From Anagrus nilaparvatae (Eukaryota; Arthropoda; Insecta; Hymenoptera; Mymaridae), in contig JAKSXM010000040.1 in NCBI GenBank assembly GCA_022575985.1, positions 10,062,001 through 10,126,000 of the forward strand: a stretch of 64,000 nt of DNA, in the 5' to 3' direction. The translations under genes and the position numbers were made by a program. Below, one piece after another: positions 43,238-53,096 of this stretch. Every line of letters begins with the position of its first letter. Position 1 is the first letter of the stretch. Under the pieces are notes generated by a model. The model worked only from the letters and a program-made list of their open reading frames with translations. It made no database searches and was not told the origin of the DNA.

Positions 43238-43959
43238 TGTTGGGGATTTTTTAAACACCCTAATATACACACCACCCTAATATATAAAATAAATTCCACC
43301 CTCCACTTCTTCAGAATAGCCCATAAAAATTTTATTGCAAAGGGCAACAGGAATATCTTGACTATTGATTAATAATATTTGAAGGGAGATAAACACCCTC
43401 TATTATAGTTTGCAGGCACCCTTTTTCGTCTGACTAAAGGGGAAGCTCACTCCAGCCTTTCACTGTAAGGGAAAAGCAAACCTAAGTAGGGTTAATCGTT
43501 CAGATAAGTTTAGAGGGTAAACTTAAATCAATACAGACCCCTACCTCGATGGTCTACAGGACTAATGTAAAATGGTCTACAGGGAGTCGAGGGGTAAACA
43601 AAGAGAGTTACTTCCTCCCAGGGGGTCACCACCCACAACGACTATATAAGTTGTTGTAAACGCTAAGAGCAGGCAGTCAGAGACTCAGACGTCTATACGT
43701 ACACATCATTTAGTAGTCCTTACACAGTCAACATAAATAGTCCAGTAGATATATATATTTTTGGTTACAAAGTTCAGAGAACAGTAAACTCTTAATAAAC
43801 AAGAAATATTATAAACATCTACGTGTTCAGTCATTTACTGGGATAACCTTTTCCGATAAACATATCCTTAGGGATCCAGTAGAACCAACAGCATCAATTA
43901 AAACAAAAAGGCCATTAGACTCAACTGGATAATTATTTATATAACTCGAATCCGTAACA
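43238..43959 (+). repeat. 5' LTR of a gypsy-like element with promoter
   Basis: Starts TGTTGGGGATTTTTTAAACA and ends near CGTAACA. It contains TATATAA at 43,643-43,649, an initiator-like TCAGAG about 30 bp downstream, and AATAAA at 43,794-43,799, the expected U3-R-U5 order. No 3' LTR lies in the window, so the ends are provisional. The leader up to 44,412 has no gene. Confidence 0.6.
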
Positions 43960-44412
43960 TATAAATAAATTCTGGTTCCACTACCGTGAAGCTGGTGGAA
44001 AAGTTATTACAAGGAGGAAAATATCATCAAGAAACTGAAAATTTGCAGCCATGCAACGTACAACCTTATTAATATTGGCAGTGTAAGAGATAAGTATAAA
44101 ATTTATTTTACTTATTTTCTTTAACGTTGCACATTATTAATACAAATTCATACGTTATTAAGAAACTCAGAACCGCTTACAGTAACCAAAAATAAACAAT
44201 AAATACTTATCAATACGTAACCATAAATTAAATTATATAAAAAAAGTCAACAAATAAACAAAAGAAAAATTCGGAGAAATAAGATGAAAACAAAAAAATT
44301 ATAAGTGAAGAGTACATATAAAATTTTTTATAAACAAGAGAGTGAATAGCAAACGGTATAAAAAAAAATATATTCAAAAGTATTAATAAAACAATAATTG
44401 GTATAAATTACC

Positions 44413-45606
44413 ATGGCTAATCCTGTAATTCATAACGAAACTTGGAGAGAAAAGGAGGGGCACTATACACAAGAAGAATCACCTCAATTGAATGATTTAA
44501 ATTTCCTAAATGCTTATAGTCTGGAAGCTCAAAACGTGAGCAAAGATAAACAAAAAAAGCTCATACTTCCGGACGAATAATTTGAAAAATTAACTTCTCG
44601 TTTTAACGAAAATCGGGGTACAAAAAGTAAAACATTAAATATAGACTCTCATGAAAGAGATTGGACTAATGAAAGAGAGCAATTATTAAGATACTTAGCT
44701 GTATATAAAGAAAAAGAAAAAGATAAATTCTTGACATTAAAGAAAAATTAGGAAGAGTTTGTCGCAAGTCATGTAAATGGCGGATTAAATGGGACAGAAA
44801 ATCCTGAGCAGAGACGACAGTATAGACCAGTTCCACTATTAAGGCAAAATATACTTACATTTAAAGACGCACTAAATTTAATATCAGATTATAACGGAAA
44901 AAGCGAAACATTATATAATTTTTGTAAATCATTGGAAAACCTCGTCGAGAATTATGGTCCGAACCCCATGTACTCCAAATATTATCTAGGAAACTAAAAG
45001 TATGTTCAAGTCAAGTTTTTAAGAGTTCGGTCCACAGTTACAATTCAGTTGGCGATTTTATCCATGCATTGAAGTTACAATTCGGAGCAACACAGGACGG
45101 AGAAACAGTTCGCTTGAAGTTAAGAAACATCCACCCATATAAGAATGAACCTACCGAGGACTACGCGTTACGAATCTAGACAAAATCTAATAACAATTTA
45201 TGAGGCAGCGGGTGATTTAGATCAACAAGAAAAAATAAAAAATAAAAAAAGAATAAAACAAGAAGCGCTTGAATGTTTTATATTCGGGTTGAGAGACCCA
45301 CCAGAATATCGAGTATCAGCCAAAAACCCAAAGACGCTAGCTGAAGCTTTAAATATAGCAATAAAATTGGAGGAACCAAAATTTTCAAAAAGAAAACAAA
45401 AATTTAAACTAAGAATGTGCTCAACTTCGAGTGGAGTTAAGCCTAATAATATAACTCAACCGATTAATGTTGTAAAACCGTACAATGTAACGAATAGAGT
45501 AGCAGCAACGAAAAATATTAAAATAAAACAAGCCAAGCCAAATACTAAGTTAGAAAACAAAGAAATAAATGAGAATAAATATATTCAAAACAAAACTAAA
45601 AAATAA
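44413..45606 (+). pseudogene. Gypsy-like gag, degenerate
   Basis: Opens at ATG 44,413 (MANPVIHNETWREKEG) with in-frame stops at 44,578 and 44,749, then RPVPLLRQNILTFKDALNLI and SETLYNFCKSLENLVENYG, typical of gypsy-type gag. A frame change near 44,990 leads to later pieces, including 45,145-45,606 with EALECFIFGLRDPPEYRVSA. No zinc knuckle is seen. It is a non-functional remnant. Confidence 0.7.
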
Positions 45607-46280
45607 CTAAATCAACTGATAAAGGAGAAGTTCAAAATTTAATCAATATTTCTGAACCTATAAAAAATGAAAGAGCAAAAATAAATGAACCCCTCAAAAT
45701 AAAAAAAGGCAAAAGCGAAATCAATAAAGCTCAGCTCCCTAACAACAGAATAGGGGAGGCGAAAGAACCCCCAGAGGTCATAGACCCTAACAAAATAATC
45801 AATTTAATGGATCATGCGCAGAAGCAGAATACAAAAATAATCAATAATTCACCCCATATAGAGAAAGATATCGAAATAAAAAAGGTATTGCTCGCAAGCA
45901 TCAAAAGAATTCCCCCTAATATTACACTAAAAAGCTCAAGTTTAGCCTCAGGAAAAGCAAATTTTTTCGTCGATACTGGTTCACAAGTAAGCTTAATTAA
46001 GAAAACAGTCCTTAATAACAATGCTATAATTAATAAAAATTCAATCTTGAGAATTTCGGGGATTCCGAATAATTACTGCAGGTCTTATTGGATTAGATAC
46101 ATTAGAAAAATATAATGGACAAATTGATATAGCAAAAATGCAAGTACGACTAGGACCATATACAATACCTTTTACTGAAAGGGAGAAGTTTTTAATTCAA
46201 CCTCATTCAAAGCAAATAATTTATGCACTTGTGTTTATGCAAAATTATGCAAAACTACAAATAAAATTTTTGAGACATTA
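45607..46280 (+). pseudogene. Gypsy-like protease start, truncated pol
   Basis: The frame 45,807-46,115 contains FFVDTGSQVSLIKK with the Asp-Thr-Gly active site intact. A shift near 46,080 leads to GLIGLDTLEKYNGQIDIAKM and RLGPYTIPF. Homology ends near 46,280 before any reverse transcriptase. Most of pol and the 3' LTR are missing, so this is a truncated copy. Confidence 0.7.
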
Positions 46281-46439
46281 AGCTCTTTCCTTAAAATCAA
46301 AAAAATTTCTTTTATTAAGCTTTCTCTAAAAATTTTCTTTTACTAAGCTTCTTCCTGATTTTCAAACAAAATTAAATTTTTCAATTCTGAAGCTTTTTTT
46401 TCTCAAATTAAAAAAAAAGAAGATACTCCTCGAATCTGT

Positions 46440-47130
46440 CTTCGTCCATTTTTGGGACGTTCCAACCCAGGAGGCGCCTCCTGTACGGAGGTCGTTATGA
46501 GGTTCCTTCCAATACCCGGAAGGCGATGTAATGATGATCACTACCATTGTATCATCCATCACCCTCCAGTCGCCTATTCTCCCGGACGCAGCTTCTGTAG
46601 CGAAGATTATGTCCGGGATAGAGGCACCCCAACCTGGGCTCTCGTAGGTGGGCCTGTTGCCTCTATTCTGGACCACTAGTTTGCACCTAGTGGCCATTTC
46701 GAGCACCATTCGTCCCCTGGGGTTAGTCGTTGGCATCCCCCATTCCAGAGTCCTGGCGTTGAAGTCTTCACCAAGGATGACGCCAGCAGTCGCCGTTCGG
46801 ACCGTGCTCTCGATGCTGACCAGCTTTGTAGCCAGCTCTGCCGAGCTGTCGTTTGGGGAGTGATAGCAACTTATGTAAGTTGTTTCCCCGCACTTGGCCC
46901 AAACGTGGCAATTCCCTTTCCCTTGTTGGGTAAGGGACGTTTGGGCTCTGCCGCGAAGCCATATAGGCGCAGCAGCCAGTGTCATCGGAAAGCCAGTACT
47001 TGTGGTTCATGTTGTAATATTGCTCGCTTATTAAAAGGATATTTGCATCCTCTTCGCGAGCAATTTGATCCAACAATGCACCAGCTTCCCGCGCGTGTCG
47101 CATGTTACCTTGGAGAACCTTGATCATTTC
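46440..47130 (-). pseudogene. R1-C ORF2 endonuclease domain
   Basis: Starts near 47,125 (MIKVLQGNMRHAREAGALLD), frameshifts near 46,975, then IWLRGRAQTSLTQQGKGNCH, GEDFNARTLEWGMP (D/E change in the GDxNA motif), SIPDIIFATEAASGRIGDW and a damaged SDH region. It ends near 46,440 at the junction with AT-rich DNA. Confidence 0.75.
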
Positions 47131-47660
47131 CGATGACACCTGCTTCTCGCCACAGCCAGAGCCTCCCGATAACTGGGACAGTTTCCCTCTCCAGGATAGT
47201 GCTTCGTGGAGCACTCATCCTTTCTGGTCTTGCATAGGAAGCACTCAGGCTTATCTTGCTGCACTCTGTCCTCTTATGGCCATCTTCGCCACACTTTAAA
47301 CACGCCTTAGTTCTGTCTGGGCCTTTGCAGACATATTGGCTATGTCCATAGCCTAAATATTTAAGGCTGTCCGCATAGCCTGGTTTTTCAGTATTCCCTG
47401 CACCTGGTGCAGGTAGTGGATGCTGAATATGTTCAAGCAAAACTATGGCTTGAAGTTCCTTACCTGATCCCCCCTGGGTGGAAGATGATGTTAAATCCAC
47501 CTCCATTCAAAATTGTTGGCCCCCCTCAGAATCCATGGGGCCAGTGCCAGGCACCGGGGCTTTCACCCTATCGGAACCGACAGCTGAATTCGACACTTTT
47601 TGAGCAAGTGACTTATCAGCCTGAGGTATATCAGTTTTATCATTTTGCATATTTTTATCG
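47131..47660 (-). pseudogene. R1-C ORF1, internally deleted
   Basis: An N-terminal fragment (47,660 on) and the C-terminal zinc-knuckle part (YLGYGHSQYVCKGPDRTKAC, LKCGEDGHKRTEC) are close together. The Lys-rich middle and conserved ORF1 domain seen in R1-B are missing. Confidence 0.7.
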
Positions 47661-47900
47661 TTTAAATAGCCTGTGTCACTAGCCCTTAAATGGATTCGGG
47701 TAAGGGTACTCTCTGTGTGATGTGATAACCTGGAAAAAAGAAAAAAACTGTAAACTTTTCAGCTCTTTTCGTGGCTTTTTCTGAATCCCCCCAACAGACA
47801 GCAGGTGAAGGGCACGAACATGAATGAACATAGGGCAAGGCAACATTGCTGTGGAGCCCTGCTCCAGAGAAACCCCAGCCATACGTGCCATTCATCATAT

Positions 47901-48364
47901 TGATATTATTAATGTCAATAGCATTAGTGTATAGTATAATTAAAAATTAAAGCTGCCTTTAGTGACATCTGAATTAGAGGAGATGTATGCCCCGTTCGCA
48001 GATGAAATTTATACGTTGCCATGCATATATATTGACATACATGGGGATGTATCATCATGAATTCATTATGTCTCTGTATAAAAATGTATAATCAAGCACT
48101 TTCATACATGGTCATGTATGGTCATGTATGGCCATGGATAAGAAAAAAATATTAAAAATTTTCTTTTAATATATCCCATGCATACCCATGTATGAGCATG
48201 CACCGGAACTTATTTTTATGAAAAAATGAAAAGAAAAGGCAAAATGGATAATACGCACATGCTTATGCGCGCACATGCGTTATAAAGGTTTTTAGGCTTC
48301 ATCCTATTCGTCTGGGGTCTAAAAAAATTTTTTTGCATAATTTTAAAATTTTTTCTGAATCAGA
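47901..48364. other. AT-rich DNA with ATACATGG repeats
   Basis: Short palindromic phrases such as ATACATGGTCATGTATGG recur around 48,030-48,200. No gene found. Confidence 0.4.
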
Positions 48365-48760
48365 TTTTATTTAGAAAGTTAGATTAATGTATGAAAATTA
48401 AGAATGTTATGAACCGGACACAGAAATTATCCGGTAGACATTTTTGTTGTTGCTATTTTCGCCAAAAATAGGCGTCTTTTGCTATTTTTTCTTGTTTACT
48501 TACAATCTATTTTAATCGATTAAAACTGATGAAAATCTTTAATGTGAATATTTAAAAAGTCTCGCAATTAAAATTGTGCCATTGTGGCGTCAGTTTTAAC
48601 CTAAAAATGACGAAAAACAATTAAAAAATGAAAATTTTAATAATTTAACAAAATGGAAAATACCCACACAAAAAATGAGTACTTCTTGATCATGAATTGC
48701 CCGGTAAAGTAGAAAATTTAAAGAGGCTGACTAAAAATTAGGGCAATTTTTTCAGAAAAT
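48365..48760. repeat. Left arm of an older, diverged inverted repeat
   Basis: Its complement aligns with 60,805-61,170, with many substitutions and small gaps. Anchors are TTTTAATCGATTAAAAT, GCG(C/T)C..TTTGC(T)ATTTTTTC, and TACTTC(T)TGATCA. This arm and its partner lie just outside the 6-bp duplication of the 11.7-kb element, so the element inserted between them. Confidence 0.7.
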
Positions 48761-48779
48761 GAAGTTAGTAGATAGGTAA

Positions 48780-49370
48780 TGTCGATCCTGGCACAGGGGG
48801 TGGGGGAAGGTCACATGGGAGGTCGCATGGTGGGGATTGTCGATCCTGGCACAGGTGGTGGGGGTGAGAGTGGAAGCGGACGTCCCAGGGTATTGATTAT
48901 TTTTTGGCACGTGCAATTGCACGTGATCATATTTGGCGGCCATTTTGCACGCGTGCGTGCGTGAATAAAAAATGGCTGTTGTATTAGAGAGTATTTGTAT
49001 TAGAGAGTATTTTTCAAGATGGCGGACATTTATATTTTTTATTTGAAAATGGCCGCCATTTAATTCATTGTATCGCGTGCATGCGTGCGTGAATCAAATA
49101 TGGCTGCCGTTCAATTGCATTATGTCATATTTGGTAGCCATTTTGCGTGCGTGCGTGGTTAAAATATGGCTGCCATGCATTTGCATGAATCATATTTGGC
49201 GGCCATTTTTTTTGCGTGCGTGCGTGCATGTATAAATTTAATATGACTGCGTGTAGTTGCACAAGCGTATTTTTAAAGATGGCGGCCATTTATATTTTCT
49301 ATTTCAAAATGGTCGCCATATATTTATATTGTAGTGCGTGCGTGCGTGCGTGCGTGAAATTTTTTATTTT
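48780..49370. repeat. Left-arm ATGGC(G/T)GCC / GTGC repeat block
   Basis: About a dozen imperfect units combine (A/T)ATGGC(G/T)GCCAT, in either direction, with GCGTGCGTGCGTG tracts. Mirrored at 59,860-60,455. AAGATGGCGGC (49,014 and 49,276) matches the remembered YY1/Pho consensus; whether it is bound is unknown. The outermost part has two copies of GTCGATCCTGGCACAGG. Confidence 0.75.
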
Positions 49371-49439
49371 TACAGCTATTGTTTTTTTTATTATATATGA
49401 AATTATATTTAGAACAAAAATAATATAACAACGCAATAA

Positions 49440-49795
49440 AAACCGGTATATGACGTCAATGGGAATCCCAAAAAGATGAATCATCATTTTATTTATTTAA
49501 TGCGTAGTTAAAACCGGTTTATGACGTCAATGGGAATCCCAAAAGATGAATCATCATTTTATTTATTTAATGCGTAGTTAAAACCGGTTTATGACGTCAA
49601 TGGGAATCCCAAAAGATGAATCATCATTTTATTTATTTAATGCGTAGTTAAAACCGGTTTATGACGTCAATGGGAATCCCAAAAGATGAATCATCATTTT
49701 ATTTATTTAATGCGTAGTAGAAACTGGTTTATGACGTCAATGTGAATCCCAAAAAGATGAATCATCATTTTATTTACTTAATGCGTAGTAGAAAC
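49440..49795. repeat. Left-arm 70-bp minisatellite with TGACGTCA
   Basis: Five tandem 70-bp units, each AAACCGGTTTATGACGTCAA then GGGAATCCC and GATGAATCATCATTTTATTT. TGACGTCA is the palindromic CRE/ATF site. Homopolymer length differs between units (AAAA or AAAAA). Mirrored on the right arm at 59,443-59,790. Confidence 0.9.
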
Positions 49796-50942
49796 CGATG
49801 TATACCTATTTTTATGAGTGTAATATTATGTACATGATAAGTTACCTGAGCTTGCTTAGGTATCTTAACATGTAGATAATTATAGTATATTAATAATAAA
49901 AAATATTTACATGTATAATAATAAAGTAGTAGTATATGAGTGCACGTGTCTATTATTCTTAATTTGTTACTATATATACATATAAACAGATACATGCACT
50001 CATATACTATAAATATATGTGATCAATTTTTTCCTTATATATGGAACAAAGGTTAAATTTATCACTTGTGAGAGAAAAAAAAAGACGCCCTCTAGTGTTA
50101 TATTTCGTAACTTCCATAAAAATTTTATATTTTTATAAATATAACTATAATTTTTTAATATTAGTTATTTATTTTATATTTTTTTTAATATTTATTGAAA
50201 TTTTAAGGCTATGTCTTCTTTATAATATATTAATTATTTTCTCTGCACCAAATAATATGTTTTTTTTTTTTACTAAACATAACCTTAAAATTCAAGATAT
50301 ATAATATAAAAATATATAAATTCTTTAACATAACCTCAAAATATATAAATTCCTTACATAACCCCTAAAATCTGAATAATTCTTATAATAACCTCAATCA
50401 TTTAATAGTTTTTAGATCATTAACTTAAATTTTGATAGAAATTGTTAAAGTTTAAACATTTTTGAAGTAGAAATAATTTTTTTTTTTTTTTTGCCATAAT
50501 TACCGAATTAATTAATATTCAATTACTAAAATAAAGTAAACAGTTTTACACGGGAAATTTAATTTTAGTTTGAAATAAAAACAGAAATTTATTAAAAAAT
50601 TTTTTTTATTCTTCATGATATTTTAATTAATTTTTCTTCTCTCAAATAATGTATATATGTTTACTAAACATAACCTTAAATTTCAAGGTCATTTAACCAG
50701 AGTACTTTGAAAATATGTACATGGTTGAATGCAAAAATATAGAAAATTGAAATTTCATCTATCACCAACTTTGCTTTTTACGGTTTAAATTATATCAGCT
50801 AAATAATAATAATAATAATAATTTACTATTTTTTAAGAAATTAAAAAACATTTATTGTTGATAAATACATAATTTTTTATTATAAGTCTTATAACATACA
50901 TTATTTTATACATTATTTTTTATAACATTTTTTACAATAAAT
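49796..50942. other. Left-arm non-coding spacer
   Basis: AT-rich and without a protein-like frame. It contains recurring CATAACCT(T/C)AAAAT phrases (50,278-50,400, 50,675). Compared with the right arm it has at least six single-base differences, whereas the coding parts seem unchanged. Confidence 0.55.
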
Positions 50943-51947
50943 TTATAATTTTTTTTTTAATTGTTTAACTTTAGTTTGTCTACATTTGTCAATGATGGAT
51001 TTAATTTCATTTTCATAATTAGTAATTTCAGCTTCTCTCTTGTCTACTAACGATTTCATGCGGTCATCTAACTTGTTAGAATCATCCCTAACATCTTTTG
51101 CTACCTTCTTCTTAAACATATATTGTGACAATCCTTGTCCAGTAGTATTTAAAATTCTGTTTATCCATGCACTTTTTTCCGTTTTATCGTCTCGAAAAGA
51201 TGCATTTGGCTTATATCTCTTCCTGTAAGCATTAGTTGATTTCAGAATTTTTATATAATTCGCTTGATCCTGATCGGTTACATTTGGGCCTGGTAACTTC
51301 TTGAATAAAAGCTCAATCATTCCATCAGTCAAAAAATATTTATCATAATCTAAATTTATGTGATTCTCGTCATCGAAAGAGACATCAGTATTTCCCAAAT
51401 TTATGTTATTCTTGTTATCGAAATAGACTTCAGTATCTCCCACCATGTATGATCCATTTTGTAAGTACCGTACTCCAGTCTTTGTATCCAAATTTTTGTC
51501 TTCATTTTTTAAAAGCATTTGCAAGTATTTATTCACTTTTGATGTTTTTGGTGTGCTAGCTTCTAGGGTTGGATAAATCTTTGATGAATGAGGTGTTTCA
51601 TCATCCATATCATCATTATTTCTTTCGATAACAGTGTCATCTTCATCATCATAATCTATCGCTGATTTAAAATTATCATTGTACAACGATGAAGTATTAT
51701 TTTTCATTTTCTTAACTTTTTTAATATCATATTCGTAGGTATCATCCTGAATACGTCTTTTTCCTGAATTATTATCTATTTCTGACCATTTTCCCAAAAT
51801 TTTTTCTAAAGGTTCTGTTATAGGTTTGAGATTTTCTTTTAATACATCTTCAGCAACCTGTTTACCTAGTTTGTAAGCTAAACTTTTGCGACGTATGGAT
51901 TTTCTTAACTCAGCAATTTGCTGTAACAATAAAGCCTTTTGTTCCAT
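50943..51947 (-). CDS. 334-aa acidic/coiled protein, left-arm copy
   Basis: Intronless. ATG at 51,947 (MEQKALLLQQIAELRKSIRR). The N-terminus (1-60) is helical and basic; residues 90-120 are very acidic (DYDDEDDTVIERNNDDMDDE). Residues 155-265 form the likely folded domain, with an internally repeated phrase (TEVYFDNKNNINL, TDVSFDDENHINL) and then FLTDGMIELLFKKLPGP and ILKSTNAYRKRYKP. It resembles a domain I recall from many insect repeat-borne proteins (labelled DUF8207; unverified). Residues 287-328 match the C-terminus of the 280-aa FLYWCH protein. The tail is KQLKKKL. It is divergent from the 127-aa gene across 348 bp. Function unknown. Confidence 0.85.
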   Translation of the reverse strand: MEQKALLLQQIAELRKSIRRKSLAYKLGKQVAEDVLKENLKPITEPLEKILGKWSEIDNNSGKRRIQDDTYEYDIKKVKKMKNNTSSLYNDNFKSAIDYDDEDDTVIERNNDDMDDETPHSSKIYPTLEASTPKTSKVNKYLQMLLKNEDKNLDTKTGVRYLQNGSYMVGDTEVYFDNKNNINLGNTDVSFDDENHINLDYDKYFLTDGMIELLFKKLPGPNVTDQDQANYIKILKSTNAYRKRYKPNASFRDDKTEKSAWINRILNTTGQGLSQYMFKKKVAKDVRDDSNKLDDRMKSLVDKREAEITNYENEIKSIIDKCRQTKVKQLKKKL

Positions 51948-52295
51948 GTTGAATACTCAACAGTTCAATGCAAACTAAACAATTAGTTTTGAAAACTAAC
52001 ATATTATATGTGAAACTTCAGAAACTATAGTAAATTTGCATAAACTATAGTAAAATTACGAAGTTTGTCGATGATTACCGAAAATTTACGAACTATAGTA
52101 AAATTATAATTTTAATGAACGTTGTATCTAATGAGATCGATATTTAACTAAGATAGGTTAAAAAAAACTTGTGGCGACATCTGTAATTTCTATAAAGGAA
52201 GAAATTTGATATAAAAAAGTCAGTATGTACTTATTTATTGACATGTTCGTTTCTTGTTAAAAAAAAAGAGAGAATTTTAAGGTTATATTTTCAAG
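51948..52295. promoter_or_regulatory. Probable bidirectional promoter, left arm
   Basis: The 348-bp gap between divergent starts holds three copies of AACTATAGTAAA (about 52,024-52,110) and an initiator-like TCAGT at 52,220, 76 bp before the plus-strand ATG. It is identical in outline on the right arm (56,937-57,284). Confidence 0.45.
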
Positions 52296-52679
52296 ATGTC
52301 AATTTACATGTATTATCCACCAGGCACACAAGTTAATGTTGAAATATATGACGACAGCAAGTTCTCCGCAGGAGAAATAAAAACATTTTCTTTTATGCAA
52401 AATTCATGTCTTAATCCGTTTGAATGTATGACATATGACTGTGATCGTCTATGGGTTATTATATTTACCTCGAACAGCATGAAAGACGCAGAGAATTTCG
52501 ATGACATTGATATCGAATTCGTAGATGATGATGCTCATGAAGATGATGACAAAAGATATATTAATCTCACCATCGAAAAAAGGGGAGGAAAAGAAGCAGA
52601 AAAAATCATAATAGGTTCAGATTTTTATGGATATACAAAATTAACTTCGGATGAATGTGATTGTAAAACAAAAATATAA
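52296..52679 (+). CDS. 127-aa acidic protein, left-arm copy
   Basis: ATG at 52,296 (MSIYMYYPPGTQVNVEIYDD). It is followed by a Cys-containing central segment (SFMQNSCLNPFECMTYDCDR), a short hydrophobic strand (LWVIIFT), an acidic run (NFDDIDIEFVDDDAHEDDD) and a C-terminal CDCKTKI. There is no signal peptide or transmembrane helix. Length and alternating strands suggest a small beta-rich fold. AATAAA lies just past the stop (52,683). It is convergent with the 280-aa gene, 417 bp away. I recognise no family. The right-arm copy encodes the same protein. Confidence 0.8.
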   Translation: MSIYMYYPPGTQVNVEIYDDSKFSAGEIKTFSFMQNSCLNPFECMTYDCDRLWVIIFTSNSMKDAENFDDIDIEFVDDDAHEDDDKRYINLTIEKRGGKEAEKIIIGSDFYGYTKLTSDECDCKTKI

Positions 52680-53096
52680 TTTAATAAATTCAATATTGTA
52701 TTTCTTTTTGAAAATTAACTGTAAGATCTTAAATATATTCTATATATGTATAATAGATAATTTTTTAAGTGTATTTTAGGTTAGGTTATTTCAGAATCCA
52801 ATAAAACTCTTGTAAATAATATTTATTTATAAAACATAACCTGAAAATTAAAAAAATCTTTTGCATAACCTCAAAATGTAAACAATCTCCAAAATAACCG
52901 CAAATTTTTTATAATCCTATACAAATTCTTAAAATTTAAATAATTCTCTATATAAAATAAGAAATTTAAAAATTTTAGAATAATTTTGCTTATCTTGAAG
53001 GAAGTTGAATAAGTATAAAACAGTTTATATAATGAAAATATTTTTCTTTATTGAAATAACATTCTTAAACATTTTAAAAGAAAACATGTGATAAGG
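52680..53096. other. Left-arm spacer between convergent genes
   Basis: AT-rich with polyadenylation signals for both genes: AATAAA at 52,683 on plus, and on minus the complement of TTTATT at 53,047-53,052. It also has repeated CATAACCT(G/C)AAAAT phrases. No other gene. Confidence 0.6.

Larger units (their letters stand above)
46420..47900 (-). mobile_element. R1-clade element R1-C, truncated at its 3' side
   Basis: Close relative of R1-B. 5' UTR and ORF1 start lie at about 47,700-47,640 (MQNDKTDIPQADKSLAQKV), ORF1 zinc knuckles at 47,290-47,400, and ORF2 endonuclease at 47,130-46,440. The reverse transcriptase and 3' UTR are missing. Loss of the 3' rather than the 5' part is not what target-primed reverse transcription gives, so a later deletion or rearrangement is likely. 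Confidence 0.75.

Noticed and set aside
48752..48964. Overlapping frames in the terminal repeat block (and mirror at 60,269-60,514)
   Set aside because: They follow the simple-repeat sequence and have no protein-like features.
49440..49795. 70-bp repeats as a CRISPR array
   Set aside because: The units are directly tandem with no unique spacers, and the context is a eukaryotic mobile element.
49216..50304. Short hydrophobic frames in the left-arm spacer (mirrored at 58,860-60,165)
   Set aside because: Composition follows AT-rich or GTGC-repeat DNA. Frames differ between arms because of small indels, so they are not conserved.
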